Source of the DNA: Methylococcaceae bacterium
GTDB lineage: Bacteria; Pseudomonadota; Gammaproteobacteria; Methylococcales; Methylomonadaceae
Reading direction: 5' to 3'
Assembly: GCA_947506075.1 (NCBI GenBank)
Contig: CANNNN010000002.1
Coordinates: 1-43,887, forward strand
DNA: 43,887 nt
Part shown: piece by piece, positions 6,611 through 14,477 of the stretch
Layout of the letters: every line of letters starts with the position of its first letter
Position numbering within the stretch: the stretch's first letter is position 1
Position numbers and translations under genes: made by a program
The notes under the pieces: generated by a model
The model's input: only the letters and a program-made list of their open reading frames with translations
Databases searched by the model: none
Told to the model about the DNA's origin: nothing

Positions 6611-8842
6611 TCACTCGGACACCAAGCCCTCAACCCGCTGAAAACCTCTGGGCAATGCCGAACCCCGTTTCGCGCGACTACCAGAATAATGCTGAATATC
6701 CGCAGTTTTAAGCGTCAGTTGTCGCTTACCGGCTATGATTTTTAATGAGCTATTTTCCGGCAATGCCACCGCCGCAACCACATAATCTGTTGCTGCGGTC
6801 AGGTCGGCAGTCGGAATTTGAATCAGCTTATTGCCTTTTCCTTTTGCCAGCGCGGGCAATTCGGCCGCAGGGAAAATCAGCAATCGCCCCTGCAAGGTCA
6901 CCACCGCCAGCGCATCGTTTTCACTGCGCAGCAGCACCGGTTTCAATACCTTAGCACCCTCGGGCAAGGTGATCAGCAGTTTCCCCGCCTTGTTCTTGCT
7001 TAATAATTCTTTAAGCTGCACCCGGAACCCATAACCAAAATGACTGGCTACCACATACCAGTCATCAGGCTGCCCCGATAATAGATGCAGAAATAACGAA
7101 CCTGCCGGGGGATTGAGTCGTCCGGTCAACGGTTCGCCCTGAGTTCTGGCCGATGGCAGATCGTGAGCCGAGGTACTGTAAGCCCGGCCGGTCGAATCGA
7201 GGATATAAATCGGCTGCGTGGTGCGGCATTTGACTGCGTCCAGAAAGCTGTCGCCGGAACGGTAATTCAGGCTTTCCACATCGATGTCATGGCCTTTTGC
7301 GGCCCTGATCCAGCCTTTTTCCGACAGAATGACGGTTAATGGCTCGTTGCTGATTAAGGCCGTCGTTTCCAAGGCCTGGGCCGCAAGTCTTGAAACAATC
7401 GGCGAACGGCGCTCATCCCCGTATTTTTCCGCATCGCGTTCCAGTTCTTTTCTGATCAAGCGGTTCAGCAATTGCTTCGAACCCAGGATTTTTTCAAGGT
7501 CGGTGCGTTCCAGCTCCAGCTCATCCTGCTCGCCGCGTATCTTCATCTCTTCGAGCTTGGCCAGATGCCGCAGCTTCAATTCCAGTATCGCTTCGGCCTG
7601 AATATCGCTGATACCAAAACGCTCCATCAGTACCGGCTTGGGATGATCTTCTGTTCGGATAATCGCAATGACTTCATCGATATTCAGATAGGCAATCAGC
7701 AAGCCATCGAGAATATGTAGCCTCGCTAATACCTTGTCCAGTCGGTATTGCAGACGTTTGCGCACGGTTTCGGTGCGGAACGCCAGCCATTCGACCAGGA
7801 TATCCCTCAGCCCTTTCACTTTGGGTCGCCCGTCCAAACCTATCATGTTCATGTTGACGCGATAGCTTTTTTCCAGATCGGTGGTCGCAAACAGATGCGA
7901 CATCACCTCGTCCGCATCTATCCGTTTTGATCTTGGAATGACCAGCAAGCGGGTCGGATTTTCATGATCCGATTCATCGCGCAAATCTTCTATCATCGGC
8001 AGCTTTTTCGCCAGCATTTGCGCGGCGATCTGCTCCAGCAACTTGGCACCGGAAACCTGATGCGGCAAGGCGGTGATCACGATATTGCCGTCTTCCTGCT
8101 CGTATTTGGCGCGCATCTTTATCGAGCCGCCGCCGCTCAGATACATTTTTTGTATATCCTCAGCCGAGGTGATGATTTCCGCATCGGTCGGATAATCCGG
8201 GCCTTTGATATGGGTAAACAAGGTTTCCAGAGTACTGTCCGGATCATCCAGCAACTGGATGCAGGCGCAAGCCACTTCGCGCAGATTATGCGGCGGTATG
8301 TCGGTCGCCATGCCGACCGCGATGCCCATCGTGCCGTTCAGCAGGATATTTGGCAAGCGCGCAGGCAATAACACAGGCTCTTTCAGCGTCGCGTCAAAAT
8401 TGTCCGCCCAGTCGACCGTGCCTTGGCCCAGTTCGCTTAACAGGGTTTGCGCATAGGCGGTCAGGCGGGATTCGGTATAACGCATCGCGGCAAAGGATTT
8501 TGGATCGTCCGGCGAACCCCAGTTGCCCTGCCCGTCCACCAACGGATAGCGATAGGAAAAATTCTGCGCCATCAGCACCATCGCCTCATAGCAGGCGGAA
8601 TCGCCGTGCGGATGATATTTACCCAATACGTCACCGACGGTACGGGCCGATTTCTTAAACTTGGCGACCGAGGTCAAACCCAGTTCGGACATCGCAAAAA
8701 CAATGCGCCGTTGCACCGGTTTCAAACCATCGGCAATATGCGGCAAGGCTCTATCCAGAATCACATACATGGAATAATCCAGATAGGCTTTTTCGGCAAA
8801 TTCCTTCAACGGCAGTTGTTCAAAGTTCCCTTGTATGATCAT
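6611..8842 (-). CDS. parC: DNA topoisomerase IV subunit A
   Basis: The product has 743 residues, normal for ParC. With ParE it decatenates daughter chromosomes. The N-terminal winged-helix/tower region carries the catalytic tyrosine in AAMRYTESRL (Y122, equivalent to E. coli Y120). The quinolone-determining region reads HPHGDSACYE, with Ser82 and Glu86 in the positions of E. coli Ser80 and Glu84, so it is wild type. The degenerate beta-propeller of the C-terminal third is present. ParC fits better than GyrA by start sequence (MIIQGNFEQLPLKEFAEKAY) and shorter C-terminus. The gene begins two bases after the thioesterase gene ends, so the two are probably cotranscribed. parE is not in the window. 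Confidence 0.96.
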   Translation of the reverse strand: MIIQGNFEQLPLKEFAEKAYLDYSMYVILDRALPHIADGLKPVQRRIVFAMSELGLTSVAKFKKSARTVGDVLGKYHPHGDSACYEAMVLMAQNFSYRYPLVDGQGNWGSPDDPKSFAAMRYTESRLTAYAQTLLSELGQGTVDWADNFDATLKEPVLLPARLPNILLNGTMGIAVGMATDIPPHNLREVACACIQLLDDPDSTLETLFTHIKGPDYPTDAEIITSAEDIQKMYLSGGGSIKMRAKYEQEDGNIVITALPHQVSGAKLLEQIAAQMLAKKLPMIEDLRDESDHENPTRLLVIPRSKRIDADEVMSHLFATTDLEKSYRVNMNMIGLDGRPKVKGLRDILVEWLAFRTETVRKRLQYRLDKVLARLHILDGLLIAYLNIDEVIAIIRTEDHPKPVLMERFGISDIQAEAILELKLRHLAKLEEMKIRGEQDELELERTDLEKILGSKQLLNRLIRKELERDAEKYGDERRSPIVSRLAAQALETTALISNEPLTVILSEKGWIRAAKGHDIDVESLNYRSGDSFLDAVKCRTTQPIYILDSTGRAYSTSAHDLPSARTQGEPLTGRLNPPAGSLFLHLLSGQPDDWYVVASHFGYGFRVQLKELLSKNKAGKLLITLPEGAKVLKPVLLRSENDALAVVTLQGRLLIFPAAELPALAKGKGNKLIQIPTADLTAATDYVVAAVALPENSSLKIIAGKRQLTLKTADIQHYSGSRAKRGSALPRGFQRVEGLVSE

Positions 8843-8844
8843 GT

Positions 8845-9342
8845 TTACAACTCATCCTTCGGTAAATCGACATGCATCACGCGAATTTTTTCCAGACTTT
8901 CCTGGCGCATTTTTTTTCGCAGTTCTGCGGATTCATAAAGCCTTTTTTCCACTTCGTTATCCAGCTGTAATCTCGGGACCTTGACCGTTTTCCCGTTTTC
9001 ATCCATCGCGACCATCGTAAAATAACAGGAGGTCGTATGCCTTTTTGAATCGGTCCTTAAATCTTCGGCAAAAACCTTGACCCCGACTTCCATCGACGAA
9101 TGGCCGACATAATTGACATGCGCGTAAAAAGTCACCAATTCGCCGACATTGACCTGCTGTTTAAAAAACACCTGATCCAGCGCCGCTGTGACTACATATT
9201 TTTTACAATATTTTGCCGCGCAGGCATAGGCTACTTGGTCCAGCAATTTCAATAATGAACCGCCGTGAACATTGCCGGAGAAATTGGCCATGTCCGGTGT
9301 CATCAATACCGTCATCGTTAAGGATTTTTCTTGTTTGGTCAT
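8845..9342 (-). CDS. Hotdog-fold acyl-CoA thioesterase
   Basis: The product has 165 residues. It has the single hotdog domain of the YciA/ACOT-type thioesterases: the helix motif NVHGGSLLKLLDQVAY near residues 24-39 contains the expected acid/amide and glycine pair, followed by the strand segment VGELVTFYAHVNYVGHSSMEVGV. These enzymes hydrolyse acyl-CoAs to free acids in the cytoplasm; the substrate range cannot be read here. The C-terminal tail after residue 130 is charged and helical. A GAG-containing Shine-Dalgarno precedes the ATG. It is followed after two bases by parC. Confidence 0.85.
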   Translation of the reverse strand: MTKQEKSLTMTVLMTPDMANFSGNVHGGSLLKLLDQVAYACAAKYCKKYVVTAALDQVFFKQQVNVGELVTFYAHVNYVGHSSMEVGVKVFAEDLRTDSKRHTTSCYFTMVAMDENGKTVKVPRLQLDNEVEKRLYESAELRKKMRQESLEKIRVMHVDLPKDEL

Positions 9343-9424
9343 TAAGTTCTCAACTCTAAAGCCTGACAGTGCAGGCCATTAATTTCATTTGGTTTTAATA
9401 ACGGTTCAACAGCAAAAATAAAAC

Positions 9425-9479
9425 GCCACAGATTCACTGATTAAAATCCCCACGGAACTTTTATCTGTGAATCTGTGGC
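9425..9479. repeat. Long intergenic inverted repeat
   Basis: Seventeen-base arms at 9425-9441 and 9463-9479 pair with one mismatch around a 21-base loop. The element lies between the thioesterase gene (starting at 9342) and the small secreted protein (ending at 9501), both on the minus strand. There is no T-tract, so a REP- or MITE-like element or a processed RNA hairpin is more likely than an intrinsic terminator. Confidence 0.6.
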
Positions 9480-9500
9480 AACTGTTGAGCCCTACGCTCA

Positions 9501-10070
9501 TTACTTATATATAGACTTTGGAGGCGGGGGAGTATAAATCTTATCCAAATCCTCGTCGATTTTAACCGCCAGACTTTCAACGCCTTTTTGTGTTAATTTT
9601 TTCTCTCCGCCTTTTGTTTCAGAAATATAGTTGCCGATTAACTGACCATCCTTAGTTCTTACTAAATGTCCCATGATATAAGCGAATAAAAAGCTCGGCT
9701 TATGCAGTCTGCCGACCACGACATAATCGGCCCCAGCCTTTTTGGCCAGAACGGCTGCGCTGTCATCGTGGTCAAAAAGATAGCCGACACCGCCATTAGC
9801 TTGTCGTTGGGATACTGAATCCACTGCTACAATTTTATAGCCTGCCCTTTTCAACTCCGCTTCCAGCATGGCTTTTATGCTTGCTGTTCGCTGCACTTCG
9901 GCGGGTATGCCAGGGGCCAAGGTCAGATCGCGCAACTCAAAATCCAGTATGGCTATGCTGGTTTCTGCGTTAACTTGAGTACTGAATAAGGCCCATAAAA
10001 ATATTATCGAAAAAATCTTCATAGCCTGCCGCTTCATAGTGAACAAAAAAATATTAGTCATTATACGCAT
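9501..10070 (-). CDS. Periplasmic DUF2380/DUF3280-like protein
   Basis: The product has up to 189 residues. A Sec signal peptide is clear (MKIFSIIFLWALFSTQVNA, then ETS), so the mature part is periplasmic. The mature protein opens with IAILDFELRD and has an alternating helix/strand pattern, including a glycine-rich VVVGRLHKPSF segment. That start resembles DUF2380/DUF3280-type proteins of unknown function. The longest frame starts at 10070, two bases after folP ends. The internal ATGs at 10037 and 10022 give tighter signal peptides, and none of the three has a strong ribosome-binding site. It is probably translated from the folP transcript. The family call is from memory of the motif. Confidence 0.65.
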   Translation of the reverse strand: MRIMTNIFLFTMKRQAMKIFSIIFLWALFSTQVNAETSIAILDFELRDLTLAPGIPAEVQRTASIKAMLEAELKRAGYKIVAVDSVSQRQANGGVGYLFDHDDSAAVLAKKAGADYVVVGRLHKPSFLFAYIMGHLVRTKDGQLIGNYISETKGGEKKLTQKGVESLAVKIDEDLDKIYTPPPPKSIYK

Positions 10071-10072
10071 AA

Positions 10073-10891
10073 CTATTTACTCTGTTTAATCGCCCAAGCC
10101 ACATCGGCTGCCTGCCGGTTTTCCTTGACGTCATGCACCCGAAAAAGCTGCACACCGGCCATGACACCCAAAGCCGTGGTCACTGCGGTGGCGGTAACCA
10201 GCTCCGACGGTTCGCTTACATCGCAGATTGTTCCCATAAAGCGCTTGCGACTGGTGCCTAACAGCACCGGAAAGCCTAAAGCCACCAAATCATCAAGATG
10301 CGCCAACAAATCAAGATTATCCTGCTTGCGTTTGCCAAAACCGATGCCCGGATCAATCGCAATGTTTTCCTTGTCAACTCCCGCCTTTAGTGCCGAATTG
10401 ATACTTTCTGTTAGGGAAGCAATGACTTCCTGCACGACATTGTCATAATGCGGATTGTCCTGCATGGTTTTGGAAGCCCCCGGACTGTGCATCAAGATGA
10501 TAGGCACGCCGGTTTGGGCGGCCAGGGACAAGATCGCCGCATCCGCCCTGCCCCCGGAAACATCATTGATGATATGACCTCCGGCCTGCAGCGCCGCTCT
10601 GGCGACTTCGCTTGAAGTCGTATCGATGCTGATTAAAATAGTGTCGTCCAGATGCCGGATGGCTTCAATCACCGGAACCACCCGGGCTAGCTGTTCTCCG
10701 GCCGTAACCGGGTCGGCGCCGGGACGCGTTGACTCGCCGCCTATGTCAATGATATCGACACCTTCGGACAACATCAGCTCGACCTGTCGCAGCGCGGCAT
10801 CAAGTCCCGAATATTTACCGCCATCGGAAAAACTGTCCGGCGTAACATTTAAAATCCCCATAATTTGCGGGCGATTGCTAGTAAAGAACAT
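10073..10891 (-). CDS. folP: Dihydropteroate synthase
   Basis: The product has 272 residues, normal for FolP. It condenses hydroxymethyl-dihydropterin diphosphate with p-aminobenzoate to make dihydropteroate for folate. The complete motif set is present in order: GILNVTPDSFSDGG (about residues 12-25), DIGGESTRPGA, SIDTTSSEVA, INDVSGG, IDPGIGFGK and GTSRKRFMG. A GGAG/GAGG-rich leader precedes the ATG at 10891. It is transcribed divergently from the H4MPT cofactor operon, which encodes a second, distant dihydropteroate-synthase-related protein. The two act on different aminobenzoate acceptors, so this copy most likely serves folate. Confidence 0.96.
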   Translation of the reverse strand: MFFTSNRPQIMGILNVTPDSFSDGGKYSGLDAALRQVELMLSEGVDIIDIGGESTRPGADPVTAGEQLARVVPVIEAIRHLDDTILISIDTTSSEVARAALQAGGHIINDVSGGRADAAILSLAAQTGVPIILMHSPGASKTMQDNPHYDNVVQEVIASLTESINSALKAGVDKENIAIDPGIGFGKRKQDNLDLLAHLDDLVALGFPVLLGTSRKRFMGTICDVSEPSELVTATAVTTALGVMAGVQLFRVHDVKENRQAADVAWAIKQSK

Positions 10892-10934
10892 TTCCTCTTA
10901 GCTCCAGTGTGCAAGGTCGGCGTGTCAATTCATG

Positions 10935-10940
10935 TATAAT
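10935..10940 (+). promoter_or_regulatory. Candidate -10 element for the H4MPT cofactor operon
   Basis: A perfect TATAAT lies in the divergent region between folP and the flavoprotein gene. It would leave a leader of about 200 bases, most of it made of palindromic repeats. The -35 region is not a good match to TTGACA, so the promoter would be weak, activator-dependent or wrongly assigned. Confidence 0.35.
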
Positions 10941-11000
10941 AACCGATATTAAAGCTGTCCACGAAACACACGTTTAACACAAAAACTAAAGCCGACGAAG

Positions 11001-11034
11001 CGTTACGGGAGTTATAACACCGTTACTTATGTTT
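11001..11034. repeat. Imperfect palindromic element, family shared with 38423-38457
   Basis: CGTTACGGG and CACCGTTAC flank a central GTTATAAC, followed by TTATGTTT. It aligns over its length with the perfect palindrome at 38423-38457, including the shared flank CCGTTACTTA then GTTT. That identifies both as copies of one dispersed intergenic element rather than chance symmetry. Confidence 0.5.
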
Positions 11035-11062
11035 GGAGTTGAGTGGCGCACAACGTTTCGGT

Positions 11063-11079
11063 CGGGGTTGCAAACCCCG
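11063..11079. repeat. Short palindrome in the leader of the H4MPT operon
   Basis: Arms CGGGGTT and AACCCCG enclose a three-base loop. It sits directly after the element at 11001-11034 and 68 bases before the likely flavoprotein start. A related string (ACAAACCCCGACCGG) occurs at 21175-21189, again next to an inverted repeat. It may fold in the operon leader. Confidence 0.5.
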
Positions 11080-11146
11080 TCCGGCTGAGCTTTTCAGGTC
11101 TTTCGTGCTGTTGATGGACAAAATTTTCCAACTTTTATTGAATTTA

Positions 11147-11683
11147 ATGGATAAACCACGCTTAGCCTGGGCTGTTACCGGTTCCGGCCATTATATAGAA
11201 GAATGCCTGGAGTTCATGCTGACCCTGGACAATGTTGATGTCTACCTGAGCCTGGCCGGTGAGGAAGTGTTACTTATGTACGGCATCAAACTCGACGACA
11301 TCCGCAAAAAATTCCCTGTCTACCGCGACAAGACCGCTTCGGCACCGCCGGTCGGACATTTTTACAAGGGCCATTATCATACTTTCGTGCTGGCGCCGAC
11401 CACATCGAATACCGTCGCCAAATGCGTGCTGGGCATCGCCGACTCGCTGGTGACCAATCTTTATTCCCAGGCCGGAAAATGCAGAATTCCAAGCATCGTT
11501 TATCCTTGCGATATCGCGCCGGAAATGGAAACCACCGCGCCCGGCGGTAAAGTCATGGTTTATCCGCGCAAAATCGATCTGGAAGGCACGGCTAAATTGC
11601 GCAACTTTGAATATACCACCGTCGTCGACAGCGTCGATCAATTGATCACTCAAGTGACAGCACGCTTGCAATCTCTAACATGA
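11147..11683 (+). CDS. Flavoprotein, dihydromethanopterin reductase (DmrB)-like
   Basis: The product has 178 residues. It is a flavoprotein-family (PF02441-type) FMN protein. The N-terminus reads AWAVTGSGHYIEE, and the middle has the family's LAPTTSNTVAKCVLGIADSL segment that shapes the flavin site. In H4MPT-using bacteria this relative is assigned to reduction of dihydromethanopterin, the last step of H4MPT synthesis; that assignment is family knowledge plus context. The open frame extends back to 11033, but the extra residues are encoded by palindromic repeat DNA and the family begins close to the TGSGH motif, so I prefer the ATG at 11147. No start has a clear ribosome-binding site. Its stop overlaps the next start (ATGA). 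Confidence 0.8.
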   Translation: MDKPRLAWAVTGSGHYIEECLEFMLTLDNVDVYLSLAGEEVLLMYGIKLDDIRKKFPVYRDKTASAPPVGHFYKGHYHTFVLAPTTSNTVAKCVLGIADSLVTNLYSQAGKCRIPSIVYPCDIAPEMETTAPGGKVMVYPRKIDLEGTAKLRNFEYTTVVDSVDQLITQVTARLQSLT

Positions 11684-13068
11684 GCGAACATATCCTGTTT
11701 CTTACCGGCAAGCTGGCAGAAAAGCAGCTGCGCAACATCCTTGAAAAAATGCAGCCGGACTTTAGCTATACCGTACATCAACTGGGGCTCAAGGTCGCCG
11801 CCTTGATGACCGCCGATATGATAGGCAGGCGCCTGACCGACACCTTTGGCGCCGACCGCATACTGGTGCCCGGACGCTGCCGGGGCGATCTGCAAGCCTT
11901 AGCCAAAGACCTGGGACTGCCTGTTGAACGAGGCCCGGATGAAGTCAAAGATTTGCCGATGTTTTTCGGTCATGCTGCGCACAAAATCGATTTAAGCCGT
12001 TATAGCGTCAAAATCTTTGCCGAAATCGTCGATGCGCCGAATGTCAGTGTCGAAGAAGTGCTTAGACGCGCTCACTACTACAAACAAAACGGCGCCGATG
12101 TGATTGATATCGGCTGCTTGCCGAGCACCGATTTTCCGCATCTGGAAGACATCATCCGTACCTTAAAACAGGAAGGTTTTACGGTCAGTATTGATTCGCT
12201 GGAAGCGGAAGACTTGCTCAGGGGCGGCAAGGCTGGCGCAGATTATATGCTCAGCCTCCACGAATCGACCTTGTGGGTCGCCGATGAAGTCGCCGCAACG
12301 CCTATCATCATTCCTGAACGGCATGAAGACCTGGCATCCCTGGATAGAGCCATCAAACTCATGCAGGCAAAAAATCGCGCCTTTATTGTCGATCCGATTT
12401 TAGATCCGCTGCATTTTGGCTTCACCCAATCTATCGTGCGTTACCATGAAGTCAGAAAAAATCATCCCGACATCGAAATGATGCTGGGCGTCGGCAACAT
12501 CACCGAACTGACCCATGCCGACACCACGGGCATGAATGCGTTGCTGCTGGGCATTTGTTCGGAACTTAACATCAATCATATTTTGACCACCGAAGTCAGT
12601 CGCCATGCCTGCAGGGCCGTCAAGGAAGCCGATCTGGCGCGACGCATCATGTTTGCGGCGAAACAACACGACATGCTGCCTAAACATATAGCTCCCGGCT
12701 TAATGGCCTTGCATGAAACCTCGCCATTCCCTTATTCGCTCGCTGAAATCAAGGAGCTGGCAGCCCAAATCAAGGATCCCAGCTTCCGCGTGCAAATCAG
12801 CGCCGAAGGCGTGCATATTTTCAACCGCGATGGTTTACACAGCGCCACCGATCCGTTCGAGCTGTTTCCAAAACTGCAGGTCGAACATGACGGCGGCCAT
12901 GCTTTTTATCTGGGTGTGGAACTGGGTCGAGCCGAAATAGCCTGGCAATTGGGTAAACGTTATACCCAGGATCAGGCATTGCAATGGGGCTGCGCAAGCG
13001 ACAACACAGCAGCCACTGTCGACCTGCACAGCTTTAAACCTGCGGGTAGCACGTTGAAAAAGACCTGA
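11680..13068 (+). CDS. DUF6513 / dihydropteroate synthase-related protein (H4MPT biosynthesis)
   Basis: The product has 462 residues. Residues 1-110 form the DUF6513-type N-terminal domain (start ILFLTGKLAE, then the segment VPGRCRGD). Residues 120-330 form a dihydropteroate-synthase-like TIM barrel (ADVIDIGCLPSTDFP, then SIDSLEAEDLL, VDPILDPLHFG and LGVGNITELTHADTTGMNALLLG). A further C-terminal domain follows. It matches the archaeal and methylotroph dihydropteroate-synthase-related group (TIGR00284), thought to join the pterin to a ribofuranosyl-aminobenzene phosphate in H4MPT synthesis. It is coupled to the flavoprotein by a four-base overlap. It is far too diverged and too long to be a second FolP. 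The biochemical role is inferred from the family. Confidence 0.85.
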   Translation: MSEHILFLTGKLAEKQLRNILEKMQPDFSYTVHQLGLKVAALMTADMIGRRLTDTFGADRILVPGRCRGDLQALAKDLGLPVERGPDEVKDLPMFFGHAAHKIDLSRYSVKIFAEIVDAPNVSVEEVLRRAHYYKQNGADVIDIGCLPSTDFPHLEDIIRTLKQEGFTVSIDSLEAEDLLRGGKAGADYMLSLHESTLWVADEVAATPIIIPERHEDLASLDRAIKLMQAKNRAFIVDPILDPLHFGFTQSIVRYHEVRKNHPDIEMMLGVGNITELTHADTTGMNALLLGICSELNINHILTTEVSRHACRAVKEADLARRIMFAAKQHDMLPKHIAPGLMALHETSPFPYSLAEIKELAAQIKDPSFRVQISAEGVHIFNRDGLHSATDPFELFPKLQVEHDGGHAFYLGVELGRAEIAWQLGKRYTQDQALQWGCASDNTAATVDLHSFKPAGSTLKKT

Positions 13069-13079
13069 GCTTTGCGCTG

Positions 13080-13103
13080 GTTCCCAAGCTCCAGCGTGGG
13101 AAC
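13080..13103. repeat. Palindromic repeat, copy 1
   Basis: Arms GTTCCCA and TGGGAAC flank a partly paired centre (GCT then AGC). It starts 12 bases after the DUF6513 gene ends. It is nearly the reverse complement of the palindrome at 13159-13180, so the two copies could also pair with each other. Confidence 0.6.
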
Positions 13104-13158
13104 TCATCAGTGAAGCCCCAGCTTCGCGAAACGGGAGGCATCAGCTTCCAAAACCGAA

Positions 13159-13180
13159 TTCCCAAGCTGGAGCTTGGGAA
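13159..13180. repeat. Perfect palindromic repeat, copy 2
   Basis: Ten-base arms TTCCCAAGCT and AGCTTGGGAA enclose GG. It ends 17 bases before the DUF447 gene, close to its ribosome-binding site. A third, less perfect relative is at 24120-24142. This is a dispersed family, and here it sits inside an operon. Confidence 0.65.
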
Positions 13181-13197
13181 CTAGCGAATGAGAAACC

Positions 13198-13785
13198 ATG
13201 ATTCAAGAAATCCTCGTCACCACCCAAAACAGTTCAGGTCTGACACATATTGCGCCTATGGGCATACATGTATCCTCTGCCGGAGATGAATTTATCATCC
13301 TGCCGTTTCGCCCCTCCACCACCCTCAATAATCTGCTGGATAGCAAAACCGCAGTCATCAATTATTGCGACGATGTGCGGATATTTGCCGGATGCCTGAC
13401 CGGGCGGCGCGACTGGCCATTGAAACCGGCCGAAAAAATCAACGGTCAGGTACTGGAGCTTGCGTTAGCGCATACCGAAGTCGAACTGGTACGCATTGTA
13501 GACGACGAGACCCGGCCCAAACTTTTCTGCAAAGCCGTGCATACCGTCAATCATGCACCGTTCAGAGGCTTTAATCGCGCCCAGTATTCAGTGTTGGAAG
13601 CCGCGATTTTAATCAGCCGGTTAAACATGCTACCGCTGGAAAAAATTCAAGCAGAAATCGACTATCTGCGCATCGGCCTGGAGAAAACCGCAGGAGACCG
13701 GGAACTGGAAGCCTGGGCCTGGCTGATGACAGCCATTGAAAACCATAAGACCGAAAACCTGTCAACAAGCGGAGCTCTCGTATGA
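13198..13785 (+). CDS. DUF447 protein (split-barrel, flavin-binding-like)
   Basis: The product has 195 residues. The start IQEILVTTQNSSGLTHIAPMGIH and the following FRPSTTLNNLLDSKTAVINYCDD are typical of DUF447 proteins, which have an FMN-binding split-barrel fold and occur in methanogens and in H4MPT gene clusters of methylotrophs. The precise step is not established. The C-terminal part (from about residue 120) is helical. GAGAAACC precedes the ATG. The gap of 129 bases from the previous gene contains two palindromes. The end overlaps mfnB by four bases (ATGA), so translation of the two is coupled. A role in H4MPT or methanofuran synthesis is inferred from the neighbours. Confidence 0.8.
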   Translation: MIQEILVTTQNSSGLTHIAPMGIHVSSAGDEFIILPFRPSTTLNNLLDSKTAVINYCDDVRIFAGCLTGRRDWPLKPAEKINGQVLELALAHTEVELVRIVDDETRPKLFCKAVHTVNHAPFRGFNRAQYSVLEAAILISRLNMLPLEKIQAEIDYLRIGLEKTAGDRELEAWAWLMTAIENHKTENLSTSGALV

Positions 13786-14477
13786 CCGGAATGCTGGCCA
13801 GCGTCAACAGCGTCGAAGAAGCCGTTTTGGTTTTAACGGCAAAGGTCGACATTATCGATCTGAAACAACCCGCTTTAGGTGCGCTAGGTGCCCTGGAAAC
13901 CCCTCTGGTCAAAAAAATTGTTGAAGCCATCAATGGCCGTTGCCCTGTCAGCGCAACGATTGGGGATTTACCGATGCAGCCGGAGCTCATTTACAATGCC
14001 GTAACAGCCATGGCTGCAACCGGCGTCGATTATATAAAAATCGGCTTTTTCCCAGGCGGCGACTGGCAGGGAACCCTGGTGGAACTGGCCAAGTTCACTT
14101 TCCCTCGACTAAGCATGGGAACGGTAGACTTGATAGCGGTATTATTCGCCGATACCCAACCCGATTTTACGATGATTTCAGCACTAAAAAACGCCGGTTT
14201 CAGAGGCGTCATGCTCGACACGATGAACAAAAAAAACGGCAGCTTAACTCAGGTCATGTCCAAAACTGATCTAGCGCAATTTGTCAGCCGGGCAAAGGAC
14301 CAGTCCTTGCTCTGCGGACTGGCCGGATCACTGAGACGCGAAGACATAGACGAACTGATGACTTACCAGCCGGATTATCTTGGTTTCAGAGGCGCCTTAT
14401 GTCTGGGTCACAACAGAACCGCCGAGATAAACAAACAGTCAGTGCTACAGATAAAACAAGCTATAGTTGAATTTTAA
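13782..14477 (+). CDS. mfnB: (5-formylfuran-3-yl)methyl phosphate synthase
   Basis: The product has 231 residues. MfnB makes the furan precursor of methanofuran from two glyceraldehyde-3-phosphate molecules. The family (formerly DUF556) is a TIM barrel with essential lysines. Here they are visible as K28 in IIDLKQPALGALGA, K86 in DYIKIGFFPGG and K150/K151 in LDTMNKKNG, matching K27, K85 and K155 of the Methanocaldococcus enzyme. The start overlaps the DUF447 stop, and GGAG lies seven bases upstream. It is the last gene of the operon. Its presence means the host makes a methanofuran-type C1 carrier, needed by the formyltransferase/hydrolase step of formaldehyde oxidation. Confidence 0.93.
   Translation: MTGMLASVNSVEEAVLVLTAKVDIIDLKQPALGALGALETPLVKKIVEAINGRCPVSATIGDLPMQPELIYNAVTAMAATGVDYIKIGFFPGGDWQGTLVELAKFTFPRLSMGTVDLIAVLFADTQPDFTMISALKNAGFRGVMLDTMNKKNGSLTQVMSKTDLAQFVSRAKDQSLLCGLAGSLRREDIDELMTYQPDYLGFRGALCLGHNRTAEINKQSVLQIKQAIVEF

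Noticed and set aside
8580..8610. Possible quinolone-resistance change in ParC
   Set aside because: The HPHGDSACYE segment keeps the wild-type serine and glutamate (Ser82, Glu86).
11033..11146. A longer N-terminus for the flavoprotein
   Set aside because: The added residues are encoded by palindromic repeat DNA, and the family begins close to the TGSGH motif, so the start at 11147 is more plausible.
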